Source: Stenotrophomonas lacuserhaii (lineage in GTDB: Bacteria > Pseudomonadota > Gammaproteobacteria > Xanthomonadales > Xanthomonadaceae). Taken from it: a DNA stretch of 34,063 nucleotides. Shown here one piece after another: positions 1-7,989 of this stretch. The notes under the pieces were generated by a model. That model was not told the origin of the DNA. It ran no database searches and was given only the letters and a program-made list of their open reading frames with translations. Both the position numbers and the translations under genes were made by a program. The first letter of the stretch is position 1, and each line of letters begins with the position of its first letter. The stretch lies in the NCBI RefSeq assembly GCF_014836545.1, contig NZ_JACSQS010000024.1, positions 1-34,063 of the forward strand, read 5' to 3'.

Positions 1-85
1 GGTGGCTGTGCAGGACCGTCTTTTCGCATGGATGCGAAAAGCGAGCCCCCATGGACGGGTTCACGGCGTGTCCTGCACAGCCACC
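1..85. repeat. Nested palindromic intergenic element
   Basis: The outer arms 1-16 and 70-85 are perfect reverse complements (16 bp). Between them, 21-29 and 32-40 form a second perfect hairpin, and a GATGCG/GGACGGG-type motif follows ATG in both halves (near 29-36 and 51-60). The outer arm may continue to the left of the window. It lies beyond the stop codon of the minus-strand gene at 171, so it could act as a transcript end or RNA-stabilising structure, but no T-tract follows it. I have the impression of similar intergenic elements in Xanthomonas/Stenotrophomonas genomes; this could not be checked. Confidence 0.7.
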
Positions 86-170
86 CCGCCCCGCCAACCA
101 GCAGCCCTGCAGCTGTTGACGTTGCCGTTGCCTTCGCCGTCGCTTCAAGCCCGCGCGCAAGCGCAGAAAA

Positions 171-803
171 TCACAACACCTGCGCGGTCACTGCGACGAA
201 GTGGCACACGCTGCCGCCGATCACGAACAGATGCCAGATCGCGTGCGAATAACGGATCGATTCGCGGTGGTAGAAGTAAGTGCCCAGCGTGTAGGACAGC
301 CCGCCGGCCAGCAGCCAGCCCAGCGTCCACAGGTCGATCGCCGCCAGCATCGGCTTGATCGCCACCACGATCAGCCACCCCATCGCGATGTAGATGCCGG
401 TCGACAGGGCCTTGAAACGGCCGGTGTAGAACAGCTTGAACACCACCCCGGCCAGGGCCAGCGTCCAGATCGCGGCGAACATGCTCCAGCCCCAGGGGCC
501 GCGCAGACCGATCAGCATGAAAGGGGTATAGGTGCCGGCGATCAGCACGTAGATCGCGCAATGGTCGAAGACCTTCAGTCGCCCCTTGGCCACCGGGTGC
601 TGGATCGCGTGGTACAGCGTGGAGGCGGTGTACAGCAGCAGCAACGCCACGCCGAACACGATCGAACTGAACAGTTGCCAGCCATCGCCGTTGATGGCGG
701 CCAGGGTGATCAACACGGCGCTGCCCGCCAGGGCGAACACCGCACCGAGGCCATGGGTCAGCGCGCTGGCGATTTCCTCGCGGATCGATTCAACAGAGGT
801 CAT
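171..803 (-). CDS. Hemolysin III / TrhA (YqfA-like) family membrane protein
   Basis: This is a 210-residue integral membrane protein of the PAQR/hemolysin III superfamily. It has about seven hydrophobic segments. Family landmarks are visible: SALTHGLGAVFALAG near the N-terminus, STLYHAI in the middle, FDHCAIYVLIAGTYTPF, and a C-terminal histidine-containing segment (SHAIWHLFVIGGS). The conserved Ser/His/Asp/His positions match those that bind a metal in PAQR proteins. The ATG at 803 gives the usual family length; the frame is open further upstream, but that part is proline/arginine-rich and unlike the family. In E. coli and Bacillus relatives the role is linked to membrane homeostasis (TrhA, YqfA); the name hemolysin is historical and no toxin function is implied. 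It is downstream of prfC with a gap of about 90 nt, so co-transcription is possible. Confidence 0.88.
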   Translation of the reverse strand: MTSVESIREEIASALTHGLGAVFALAGSAVLITLAAINGDGWQLFSSIVFGVALLLLYTASTLYHAIQHPVAKGRLKVFDHCAIYVLIAGTYTPFMLIGLRGPWGWSMFAAIWTLALAGVVFKLFYTGRFKALSTGIYIAMGWLIVVAIKPMLAAIDLWTLGWLLAGGLSYTLGTYFYHRESIRYSHAIWHLFVIGGSVCHFVAVTAQVL

Positions 804-894
804 GTGGGACGAGTGGGTCGCAGGGAGGGGGACCTGCATCTCCCCTATCATCGCCGCGATGGCCGGCGCGTGCACGCCCGGCCACCGCCGTGGT

Positions 895-2496
895 TCAGGA
901 CGTGGCGGTGTACGCCGCTTCACGGGTAGCGGAGAAGCGTACGTCCGGCGCGCGTTCCTGCGCCAGCTGCAGGTTGACCCGCGTCGGCGCCAGGTAGACC
1001 AGCTGGCCGGCCGCATCCACCGCCAGGTTCAGCGCGTTCTTCTCGCGGAACTCTTCCAGCTTCTTTTCGTTGCTGCAGGTAACCCAGCGCGCAGTGACCA
1101 CGCTGACCGGCTCGAAGGTGGCTTCCACCCCGTATTCGTCCTTCAGGCGGTACGCGGCCACGTCGAACTGCAGCACGCCGACCGCACCGAGGATCAGGTC
1201 GTTGCTCATCAGCGGACGGAAGAACTGGGTCGCCCCCTCTTCGGACAACTGCGCCAGGCCCTTCTGCAGTTGCTTGAGCTTGAGCGGGTCGCGCAGGCGT
1301 GCGCGGCGGAACAGTTCCGGGGCGAAATTCGGGATCCCGGTGAAGGTGATCGCCTCGCCTTCGGTGAAGGTGTCACCGATGGAAATGGTGCCGTGGTTGT
1401 GGATGCCGATGACATCGCCCGGCCACGCTTCGGCAGCGATCTCGCGATCACTGGCCATGAAGGTCAGCGCGTTGGCCAGCTTCATGTCCTTGCCGGTCCG
1501 CACGTGCAGGGTCTTCATGCCTGCCGCGAAACGGCCCGAACACACGCGCATGAACGCCACGCGGTCACGGTGCTGCGGGTCCATGTTGGCCTGGATCTTG
1601 AACACGAAGCCGGTCAGCTTGTTCTCCTGCGGCTGCACGGCGCGGCCGGTGCTGGCACGCGGCTGCGGCGACGGGGCGTGTTCGACGAAGAAGTCCAGCA
1701 GCGGCTGCACGCCGAAATTGTTCACGCCCGAGCCGAAGAACACCGGGGTCTGCTTGCCCGCGCGGTAGGCGTCCAGGTCGAACGGGTGGCTGGCGCCCTG
1801 GACCAGTTCCAGTTCATCGCGCAGGTCGGCCAGCATCTGCGCGCCGATCTTCTCGGCCAGGCCGGGCGAGTCGATGGACGGGAAGATGGTCGAGTCCTGG
1901 CGGGTGAAGTTGCGGCCCTGCTCGTAAAGATGCACTTCGCCGGTGATCAGGTGGACCACGCCCTTCAGGCGCTGGCCCATGCCGATCGGCCAGGTCACCG
2001 GTGCGCACTGGATGCCCAACACGCTTTCCACCTCATCCAGCAGGTCGATCGGTTCCTTGCCCTCGCGGTCGAGCTTGTTGATGAAGGTCATGATCGGCGT
2101 GTCGCGCAGCCGGCAGACCTCCATCAGCTTGATGGTGCGCTCTTCCACGCCCTTGGCCACGTCGATCACCATCAGCGCCGAGTCCACCGCAGTGAGCACG
2201 CGGTAGGTGTCCTCGCCGAAGTCGGCATGGCCGGGGGTGTCGAGCAGGTTGACGATCTTGCCTTCGTAGGGGAACTGCATCACCGATGAGGTCACCGAGA
2301 TGCCGCGCTCTTTTTCCAGCGCCATCCAGTCGGACGTAGCGTGGCGTGCGGCCTTGCGGCCCTTGACCGAACCAGCCATCTGGATCGCACCGCCGAACAG
2401 CAGCAGCTTTTCGGTCAGCGTGGTCTTGCCCGCATCAGGATGGGAAATGATGGCGAACGTGCGGCGGCGCGCGGCTTCGGTGGCGACTTCGGACAT
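895..2496 (-). CDS. prfC: Peptide chain release factor 3 (RF3)
   Basis: RF3 is a 533-residue translational GTPase that removes RF1/RF2 from the ribosome after peptide release. The GTPase motifs are intact: P-loop [15 protein letters not shown] (about residues 18-32), switch I region with [21 protein letters not shown] (G3, about 87-94) and NKLD (G4, about 141-144). The C-terminal domains typical of RF3 follow ([21 protein letters not shown], split here: PNFAPELF then [13 protein letters not shown]). Length matches E. coli RF3 (529). The start at 2496 gives [20 protein letters not shown], the usual N-terminus. An M23 peptidase gene lies 77 nt upstream on the same strand. Confidence 0.97.
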   Translation of the reverse strand: MSEVATEAARRRTFAIISHPDAGKTTLTEKLLLFGGAIQMAGSVKGRKAARHATSDWMALEKERGISVTSSVMQFPYEGKIVNLLDTPGHADFGEDTYRVLTAVDSALMVIDVAKGVEERTIKLMEVCRLRDTPIMTFINKLDREGKEPIDLLDEVESVLGIQCAPVTWPIGMGQRLKGVVHLITGEVHLYEQGRNFTRQDSTIFPSIDSPGLAEKIGAQMLADLRDELELVQGASHPFDLDAYRAGKQTPVFFGSGVNNFGVQPLLDFFVEHAPSPQPRASTGRAVQPQENKLTGFVFKIQANMDPQHRDRVAFMRVCSGRFAAGMKTLHVRTGKDMKLANALTFMASDREIAAEAWPGDVIGIHNHGTISIGDTFTEGEAITFTGIPNFAPELFRRARLRDPLKLKQLQKGLAQLSEEGATQFFRPLMSNDLILGAVGVLQFDVAAYRLKDEYGVEATFEPVSVVTARWVTCSNEKKLEEFREKNALNLAVDAAGQLVYLAPTRVNLQLAQERAPDVRFSATREAAYTATS

Positions 2497-2573
2497 GGCA
2501 GGGGGCGCCCGCCCGGGGCGCAGATCAATGAAGTAAGCCGATGATTATCGCCGAAAAAAGGTGAGGGAGGGGA

Positions 2574-3164
2574 TCAGGGCTGTTTTTCGAAGTGGAGCTG
2601 GCCGCGCGGGGTGACGATGCGCACCGGGATCGACTCGAGCTGCGTGCCGCGCTGTCGCTGCACGGCGAAATGCAGGTGCGGGGCGGTGCTGTACCCGGTG
2701 TTGCCGGACAGCGCGATCGGCTGGCCGGCCTGCACCTGCTGGCCTTCATTCACCAGCACGCCCTCGTGCTGCAGGTGCGCGTAGACGGCCATGCTGCCGT
2801 CGTCATGGACGATGCGCACATAGTTGGCGCGCCCGCGGTCACGCTGCGGATCCAGTCCATTGCCGCTGAAGCCCGCCTGCACCCGGGTCACCCAGCCGCC
2901 GCGCGCGGCCAGTACCGGCGTGCCTTCGGGCAGGGTGAAGTCGACTGCATGGCGGTTTTCGGCGTCGCGGTGGCTGAATCGGCCCTGCGGAGCTTGGCCC
3001 ACGCTGAAGCGCCGCGCATCAAACGGTAACTGGTAAGCGAACGAATCCGCCGCCGGGGCGCCTGACAAACCCCAGCCGGCGCGCCAGTCGATGGTATCTG
3101 CCGCCATCGCGGGCCGGGCACACAGGGGCAGCAGGATCAGGCAGCACGGCAGCAGGCGGCGCAT
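2574..3164 (-). CDS. Exported M23-family (LytM-type) peptidase
   Basis: The protein has 196 residues with a clear signal peptide (MRRLLPCCLILLPLCARPAMA, split: positive start, hydrophobic core, AMA-like cleavage near residue 21). The M23 core follows: HAVDFTLPEGTPVLAARGG (72-90), VYAHL (127-131) and HLHFAV (163-168). Zinc ligands are expected to be D75 and H165 plus a histidine before D75; catalytic histidines are H130 and H163. The usual HxxxD is not exactly present here (H72 is three residues before D75, H65 ten before), see findings. M23 enzymes cut peptide cross-links in murein or act as catalytically dead activators of amidases. It is divergent from the met operon and upstream of prfC on the same strand. 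The substrate is unknown. Confidence 0.85.
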   Translation of the reverse strand: MRRLLPCCLILLPLCARPAMAADTIDWRAGWGLSGAPAADSFAYQLPFDARRFSVGQAPQGRFSHRDAENRHAVDFTLPEGTPVLAARGGWVTRVQAGFSGNGLDPQRDRGRANYVRIVHDDGSMAVYAHLQHEGVLVNEGQQVQAGQPIALSGNTGYSTAPHLHFAVQRQRGTQLESIPVRIVTPRGQLHFEKQP

Positions 3165-3262
3165 CGAGGATCAGCGTGGCAGCAGGAGGGCGGACTGTAG
3201 CAGCCCGCGCAGGCCCCCGCGGAAGTTGCGAATGAATCCATCGCTTCATCCGCATGAAAGGA

Positions 3263-3291
3263 TTGACAGGCTGGAAGTTCGCTGGCATCGT
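3263..3291 (+). promoter_or_regulatory. Putative sigma-70 promoter of the met operon
   Basis: A perfect TTGACA (-35) lies at 3263-3268. After 17 nt, CATCGT at 3286-3291 matches the -10 consensus at only three of six positions. The implied transcription start (about 3297-3299) falls right at the 5' edge of the riboswitch, which favours this placement. The weak -10 lowers confidence. Confidence 0.5.
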
Positions 3292-3298
3292 GGGTCCA

Positions 3299-3410
3299 CC
3301 ATCGAGACCGGCAGAGGGACAGGCCCTTTGAAGCCGGGGCAGCCCGCAGGCGCGCAAGCGTCAGCGTAGGTGCCAAATCCTGCGGGGACCCCGTGTCTAC
3401 CGGAAGATGG
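3299..3410 (+). promoter_or_regulatory. SAM-I (S-box) riboswitch aptamer
   Basis: The sequence carries the S-box landmarks in order: AGAGGGACAGGCCCTTTGAA (3314-3333), then GCCGGGGCAGCC, then GGTGCCAAATCCTGC (3369-3383), closed by GGAAGATGG (3402-3410). The closing helix P1 is ACCATC (3298-3303) with GATGGT (3406-3411). S-box RNAs bind S-adenosylmethionine and usually switch off methionine biosynthesis genes. Here the element sits directly upstream of metX-metB-hom, which is the expected target, and is followed by a terminator-like hairpin. S-boxes are commonest in Firmicutes but are known from some Gram-negative groups. Confidence 0.9.
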
Positions 3411-3445
3411 TTCGAGCCGTGCCCGGAACGGGCAGGACTTGGACG

Positions 3446-3482
3446 CGAGCCCCGCGAAGGCTCGATGGCCGTTTTCCTTTTT
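3446..3482 (+). terminator. Rho-independent terminator in the riboswitch expression platform
   Basis: CGAGCC (3446-3451) pairs with GGCTCG (3459-3464) across a 7-nt loop, and a T-rich tract (TTTTCC then TTTTT, 3472-3482) follows after a short GC spacer. An alternative partner exists: TCGAGCC at 3412-3418, directly after the aptamer P1 helix, can pair with GGCTCGA at 3459-3465 and would break the terminator. A further hairpin, TGCCCG/CGGGCA (3420-3434), lies between. The spacer between stem and T-tract is longer than usual, so sequestration of the start region is an alternative mechanism. Confidence 0.6.
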
Positions 3483-3492
3483 GGATGCCGCC

Positions 3493-4524
3493 ATGAGCTT
3501 CGCCCCCAGCACCGCCCTCCGCCCCGACTCCTTTGTTCCCGTCAGCGTGCCGGTCGAAGACCGCGTGCATGCAGCACGCGGCGAGTTCGCCGCGGTGCTG
3601 GACATGCGCCATGCCGGCCCGCGTCCGATCCGCCTGCGCTACGAATGGGTAGGCCCCGCCGACGCGCCCGTCGTGGTGTTGGCCGGTGGCATTTCCGCCA
3701 ACCGCCACGTGGCCGCCAATGCCCAGTTCGGCGAGAAAGGCTGGGCCGAAGGCCTGGTCGGCCCGGGGCGGACCCTCGACCCGCAGCGGCTGCGCGTGCT
3801 GGCGTTTGATTTCATCGGCGCCGATGGCGCGCTGGACGTGCCGATCGATACCGCCGACCAGGCCGATGCGCTGGCGATCCTGCTGGATCACCTCGGCATC
3901 GCGCAGCTGCAGGCCTTCGTCGGTTATTCCTATGGCGCGCTGGTCGCCCAGCAGTTCGGCCTGCGCCACCGCCGGCGCGTGCAGCGGCTGGTGGTGGTCA
4001 GCGGCGCGCATCGTGCGCACCCCTACGCGGCCGCCTGGCGCGCCCTGCAGCGACGCGCCGTTGCACTGGGCCAGCTGCAGTGCAGTGACGAGAACGGCCT
4101 GGCCCTGGCACGCCAGTTCGCGATGCTCAGCTACCGCACGCCGGAAGAGTTCAGCGAGCGCTTCGACGCCGCCCCGGAAGTGATCAATGGGCGCGTACGC
4201 GTGGCCGCCGAAGATTACCTGGACGCGGCCGCCGCGCAGTACGTCGCGCGCACGCCGGTCACCGCCTGGCTGCGCCTGTCCGAATCCATCGACCTGCACC
4301 GCATCGAACCGGCGCAGCTGCTGCTGCCCACCGTCGTGGTGGCCGTGGAAGGTGACCGCCTGGTGCCGCTGGCCGACCTGGTCAGCCTGGTCGAAGGACT
4401 GGGCCCGCGCGGCAGCCTGCGCGTGCTGCGCTCACCCTACGGCCACGACGCCTTCCTGAAAGAAACCGATCGCATCGACGCGATCCTCGCCAACGCCATC
4501 CGCATCCCGGGAGAAACCGCATGA
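3493..4524 (+). CDS. metX: Homoserine O-acyltransferase (MetX family; probably O-succinyltransferase)
   Basis: This alpha/beta-hydrolase-fold enzyme acylates homoserine, the first committed step of methionine synthesis. The mature frame has 343 residues. The nucleophile elbow VGYSYGALVAQQFG places Ser146; the acid is probably D288 (VEGDRLVPL) and the base H318 (SPYGHDAFLKE). The oxyanion region LAGGISANRH lies near 63-72. From family knowledge, xanthomonad MetX proteins use succinyl-CoA rather than acetyl-CoA; the sequence alone does not let me prove the acyl donor. The ATG at 3493 follows the terminator of the riboswitch; in-frame upstream codons run through the riboswitch and are not expected to be translated. 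The stop overlaps the metB start (ATGA at 4521-4524). Confidence 0.93.
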   Translation: MSFAPSTALRPDSFVPVSVPVEDRVHAARGEFAAVLDMRHAGPRPIRLRYEWVGPADAPVVVLAGGISANRHVAANAQFGEKGWAEGLVGPGRTLDPQRLRVLAFDFIGADGALDVPIDTADQADALAILLDHLGIAQLQAFVGYSYGALVAQQFGLRHRRRVQRLVVVSGAHRAHPYAAAWRALQRRAVALGQLQCSDENGLALARQFAMLSYRTPEEFSERFDAAPEVINGRVRVAAEDYLDAAAAQYVARTPVTAWLRLSESIDLHRIEPAQLLLPTVVVAVEGDRLVPLADLVSLVEGLGPRGSLRVLRSPYGHDAFLKETDRIDAILANAIRIPGETA

Positions 4525-5759
4525 GCCACGACATCAACGGCACGCCGTCCTGTAGCCGCACCACTGCCGCAGTGCGCGCCGGCATCGACCGCGACAGCGC
4601 CCACGGTGCGGTGACCCCGCCGATCGTGCTGTCCTCCAACTTCAGCTTCGATGGGTTCGGCAACAAGCGCCAGTACGACTACACCCGCAGCGGCAATCCG
4701 ACCCGCGACCTGCTCGGCGAGGCACTGGCCGAGCTGGAAGGCGGCGCCGGCGCGGTGGTGACGGCGACCGGCATGGGCGCGATCAACCTGGTGCTGCAGG
4801 CGCTGCTGGGCCCGGAGGACACCCTGGTGGTGCCGCACGATGCCTACGGTGGCAGCTGGCGGCTGTTCAACGCGCTGGCCGGCAAGGGCCAGTTCAAGCT
4901 GGTCACCGCCGACCTGACCGATCCGCGCTCGCTGGCCCACGCGCTGGCCAGCTCGCCGAAGCTGGTGCTGGTGGAAACCCCATCCAACCCGCTGCTGCGC
5001 ATCACCGACCTGCGCTTCGTCATCGATGCCGCGCACAAGGCCGGCGCGCGGGTGGTGGTCGACAACACCTTCCTTTCGCCCGCCCTGCAGCAGCCGTTGG
5101 CCTTCGGCGCCGACCTGGTCCTGCACTCCACCACCAAGTACATCAACGGCCACAGCGACGTGGTTGGCGGGGCGGTGGTGGCGCGCGATCCGGACCTGGT
5201 ACAGCAGCTCACCTGGTGGGCCAACGCACTGGGCCTGACCGGTTCGCCGTTCGATGCCTTCCTGACCCTGCGCGGCCTGCGCACGCTGGATGCACGCCTG
5301 CGCGTGCACCAGGAAAACACCGCGGCGATCGTGCCGCTGCTGGCCGCCCATCGCGCGGTGAGCGCGGTGTACTACCCCGGCCTCGCCGACCACCCAGGGC
5401 ATGCCATCGCCGCACGCCAGCAATCCGGTTTCGGCGCCATGCTGTCCTTCGAACTGGCGAACTGCGAGGGCGACGATCCGCATGCGGCGGTGCGCGCGTT
5501 CGTCGATGGCCTGCAGTACTTCACCCTGGCCGAATCGCTGGGCGGCGTGGAGAGCCTGGTCGCACATCCAGCGACGATGACCCATGCGGCGATGACCGTG
5601 CAGGCGCGCCAGGCCGCCGGTATCAGCGAAGGTCTGCTGCGCTTGTCGGTGGGCATCGAATCCGAACGCGACCTGCTTGCCGACCTTGCCGCTGCTCTGG
5701 ACCGGGCGGCGGCCGTGGTCGATGCACAGGCGCGGCAGAAACAGGTCGTGGATGCATGA
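4521..5759 (+). CDS. metB: Cystathionine gamma-synthase / O-succinylhomoserine (thiol)-lyase
   Basis: This is a PLP enzyme of the Cys/Met metabolism family, 412 residues. The Schiff-base lysine is K206 in LHSTTKYINGHSDVVGG; D181 (VVVDNTF) contacts the PLP ring nitrogen, Y109 (HDAYGG) stacks on the ring and YDYTRSGNPTR (52-62) is the family phosphate/tetramer motif. It condenses an O-acylhomoserine with cysteine to cystathionine, or with sulfide to homocysteine; which one cannot be read from the sequence. It is translationally coupled to metX (ATGA overlap) and to hom (ATGA at 5756-5759), so all three genes should fall under the SAM riboswitch. Confidence 0.92.
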   Translation: MSHDINGTPSCSRTTAAVRAGIDRDSAHGAVTPPIVLSSNFSFDGFGNKRQYDYTRSGNPTRDLLGEALAELEGGAGAVVTATGMGAINLVLQALLGPEDTLVVPHDAYGGSWRLFNALAGKGQFKLVTADLTDPRSLAHALASSPKLVLVETPSNPLLRITDLRFVIDAAHKAGARVVVDNTFLSPALQQPLAFGADLVLHSTTKYINGHSDVVGGAVVARDPDLVQQLTWWANALGLTGSPFDAFLTLRGLRTLDARLRVHQENTAAIVPLLAAHRAVSAVYYPGLADHPGHAIAARQQSGFGAMLSFELANCEGDDPHAAVRAFVDGLQYFTLAESLGGVESLVAHPATMTHAAMTVQARQAAGISEGLLRLSVGIESERDLLADLAAALDRAAAVVDAQARQKQVVDA

Positions 5760-6844
5760 ACGCCCAGGTCATCGAACTCTCGCGCGCCTCCTCGGGGCGG
5801 CTGGCGTTGCTGGGAACCGGCACGGTGGGCACCGCGTTCGTCGCCCGTTACCAGGCATTGCAGGCACGCGGGCTCGCCTTGCCGCCGTTCCGTTGGTTGG
5901 CCAACTCGCGCGCGGTGCTGGCCTGCGACGGTGCGCCGGAACGGCCGCTGCATGAGATAAAGCGTGCCCCCCGGCTGACGGCCGCCGCGACACCGTGGAA
6001 GCAGGCAGACGACCTGCATGCCGGAGACGTGGTGGTGGACGCCACAGCCAGTGAAAGCGTCGCCGCCGAACACGCGCTCTGGCTGGCGCGCGGCGTGCAC
6101 GTGGTGACCGCCAACAAGCTGGGGCAGGGCGCGCAGCAGCAGCGTGCGGCGCAGATCGCGGCGCACTGTGCCGACAGCGGGGCGCGCTACGGCGACAGTG
6201 CGACGGTCGGAGCGGGCCTGCCGCTGCTGAGCAGCCTGCGCGCGCTGGTGGACGGCGGTGACCGCATCCACCGCATCGAAGGCGTACTGTCCGGCTCGCT
6301 GGCCTGGTTGTTCCACCGCTACGACGGTAGCGGGCCGTTTTCGCTGGCCGTGCGGGAAGCGCTCGCTGCCGGCTTCACCGAGCCGGATCCGCGGTTGGAT
6401 CTTTCTGGAGAGGACGTGCGACGCAAGCTGTTGATACTGGCGCGCGCCAGCGGATTGGGCCTCACCGATGGACAGGTACAGGTCGATTCGCTGGTGCCGG
6501 CGGCGCTGGCCACGCTGCCGCACGCGCAGGCGCTGGAGCAGCTGGCGCAGCTGGATGCACCGCTCCACCAGCGTTGGCTGCGTGCACGCGAAGCGGGCCA
6601 GGTGCTGCGCTTCATCGGTCGCGTCGAAGCCGGGGCCGCACGCGTTGGTGTGCAGTCGCTGGCGGCTGACCACCCGCTCGCGTCGGGTGCAGGAACGGAC
6701 AACCGCGTCGCGATCCACAGCGATCGATATCACGATCAGCCCCTGCTGATCCAGGGGCCGGGCGCAGGTGCGGAGGTCACGGCAGCGGCGTTGTTGGATG
6801 ACGTGCTGCGCATTGCGCGGACGCAGACAACCGAACGACGTTGA
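5756..6844 (+). CDS. hom: Homoserine dehydrogenase, ThrA/MetL type, stand-alone
   Basis: This 362-residue enzyme reduces aspartate semialdehyde to homoserine. The nucleotide-binding motif is LLGTGTVGTAF (18-28), the catalytic-lysine segment VVTANK ends at K121, and the active-site region ATVGAGLPLL (149-158), VLSGSLAWLF and EPDPRLDLSGEDVRRKLLI (from 209, split here) follow. This last signature is that of the dehydrogenase half of bifunctional aspartokinase-homoserine dehydrogenases. There is neither an aspartokinase domain nor a C-terminal ACT domain, so threonine feedback through ACT is not expected. The ATG at 5756 overlaps the metB stop. Placement as the third gene under the SAM riboswitch suggests a dedicated homoserine supply for methionine. 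Confidence 0.92.
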   Translation: MNAQVIELSRASSGRLALLGTGTVGTAFVARYQALQARGLALPPFRWLANSRAVLACDGAPERPLHEIKRAPRLTAAATPWKQADDLHAGDVVVDATASESVAAEHALWLARGVHVVTANKLGQGAQQQRAAQIAAHCADSGARYGDSATVGAGLPLLSSLRALVDGGDRIHRIEGVLSGSLAWLFHRYDGSGPFSLAVREALAAGFTEPDPRLDLSGEDVRRKLLILARASGLGLTDGQVQVDSLVPAALATLPHAQALEQLAQLDAPLHQRWLRAREAGQVLRFIGRVEAGAARVGVQSLAADHPLASGAGTDNRVAIHSDRYHDQPLLIQGPGAGAEVTAAALLDDVLRIARTQTTERR

Positions 6845-6925
6845 GCCCGAGGATCAGCAGGCACCCCGGGCGCTGATGCGGCGAACTACAGCCCTGCCCG
6901 TTGCAGGACGCCCCCGCCGTGGGCA

Positions 6926-6950
6926 GAGGTGCCGACCCTGCCGGCACCTC
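6926..6950. repeat. REP/SMAG-like hairpin at a convergent gene junction
   Basis: GAGGTGCCG (6926-6934) and CGGCACCTC (6942-6950) form a 9-bp stem with a 7-nt loop. It is preceded by GCAG rather than the usual GTAG. It lies between the ends of hom (plus) and the hydrolase gene (minus) and can serve as a transcript end for both. No T-tract follows on the plus strand except a short TTCTTT. Confidence 0.6.
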
Positions 6951-6958
6951 CACGTTCT

Positions 6959-7948
6959 TTACGGCGCCTTCAGTGCGCGCAGCAATGCGGCATTGAAACG
7001 TGCGGGATCCTGTACCTGCGGCGAGTGCCCCAGTTCGGCGAATTCCACGAGCTGTGCGCCGGGTATCGCCGCGGCGGCTGCCTTGCCCAACACGGGGTAG
7101 TCGCCCAGCGTTGCCTTCAGCGCAGGAGGGGCCATGTCGCGGCCGATGGCCGTGCGATCCTTCTGGCCGATGAACAGCGTGGTCGGCACCCGGATGTTCT
7201 TCAACTCGTGAACCACGGGCTGGTTGAACACCATGTCCGAGGTCAGCGCCTGGCTCCATGCCACAGCGTCCTTGCCCGGGCCGGCATACAGGCCGGCCTG
7301 CATCCGCGCCCAGCGCTCGAACGAGGGCTTCCAGTCGCCGTTGTAATACACATCAAGCTGGTATTTCTTGATGGATTCAAAGCTGGTCTTCAGCTCGTTG
7401 GCATACCACGCATCCACGCTGCGCCACGGCACGCCCAACGCCTTCCAGTCCTCCAGGCCGATCGGATTGACCAGCGACAACGACTGCGTGGCATCCGGGT
7501 ACAGCAGCGCATAGCGGGCAGCCAGCATGCCGCCCATGGAATGGCCGACGATGTGCGCGCGCTGCACGCCGAGCTGCTGCAGCAGGGCATGCGTATTGGC
7601 GGCCAACTGGCCGAACGAATACTGGTACCCCTGCGGCTTGCTGGATTTGCAGAAGCCCACCTGGTCTGGCGCGATCACCCGATAGCCGGCATCAAGCAGG
7701 GGCTGGATGCTCTCCTGCCAGGTAGCGGCACAGAAATTCTTGCCGTGAAGCAGGACCACCGTGCCGACCGGCGCACGCGGCGGCGAAAGATCCAGGTAAG
7801 CCATTTCCAGAGGTTGGCGCTGCGACTGCAGCGCGAACGTCTTCACCGGATGGGGATAGTCGAAGCCTTCCAGCCGGGCGCCGTAGCTATCGGCGGCGAG
7901 CGTGGTGATTGGAAGGCAGGCAAGCAGGGCGGTGGCCAGCAGGCGCAT
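6959..7948 (-). CDS. Exported alpha/beta hydrolase
   Basis: The protein has 329 residues. The first 19 (MRLLATALLACLPITTLAA) form a signal peptide, so the enzyme should act in the periplasm or outside. The fold is a typical alpha/beta hydrolase: oxyanion region VVLLHGKNF (64-72), nucleophile Ser137 in VGHSMGGM, acid D264 (GQKDRTAIG) and base H308 (LGHSPQVQDP). No lipase-type or haloalkane-specific signature stands out and the substrate is unknown. It is convergent with hom. sdaA lies upstream on the same strand, separated by a REP hairpin and a tandem repeat that make co-transcription doubtful. Confidence 0.88.
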   Translation of the reverse strand: MRLLATALLACLPITTLAADSYGARLEGFDYPHPVKTFALQSQRQPLEMAYLDLSPPRAPVGTVVLLHGKNFCAATWQESIQPLLDAGYRVIAPDQVGFCKSSKPQGYQYSFGQLAANTHALLQQLGVQRAHIVGHSMGGMLAARYALLYPDATQSLSLVNPIGLEDWKALGVPWRSVDAWYANELKTSFESIKKYQLDVYYNGDWKPSFERWARMQAGLYAGPGKDAVAWSQALTSDMVFNQPVVHELKNIRVPTTLFIGQKDRTAIGRDMAPPALKATLGDYPVLGKAAAAAIPGAQLVEFAELGHSPQVQDPARFNAALLRALKAP

Positions 7949-7989
7949 GGTGGTCTCCGGGGGGAAAGCTTGAGGTTAACCGGAAAGGC

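Noticed and set aside
171..803. Hemolysin III reading as a virulence toxin
   Set aside because: The family is a widespread membrane protein group; nothing in the sequence or context suggests a secreted toxin.
586..2289. Long plus-strand open frame opposite prfC
   Set aside because: Same antisense effect; the minus-strand frame is a full-length RF3 with all motifs.
2544..2549. GATAAT on the minus strand upstream of prfC as a -10 box
   Set aside because: No acceptable -35 hexamer lies 16-18 nt upstream, so it is not listed as a promoter.
3370..3492. Upstream in-frame extension of MetX from 3370
   Set aside because: It would lie inside the SAM-I aptamer and the terminator and has no MetX similarity.
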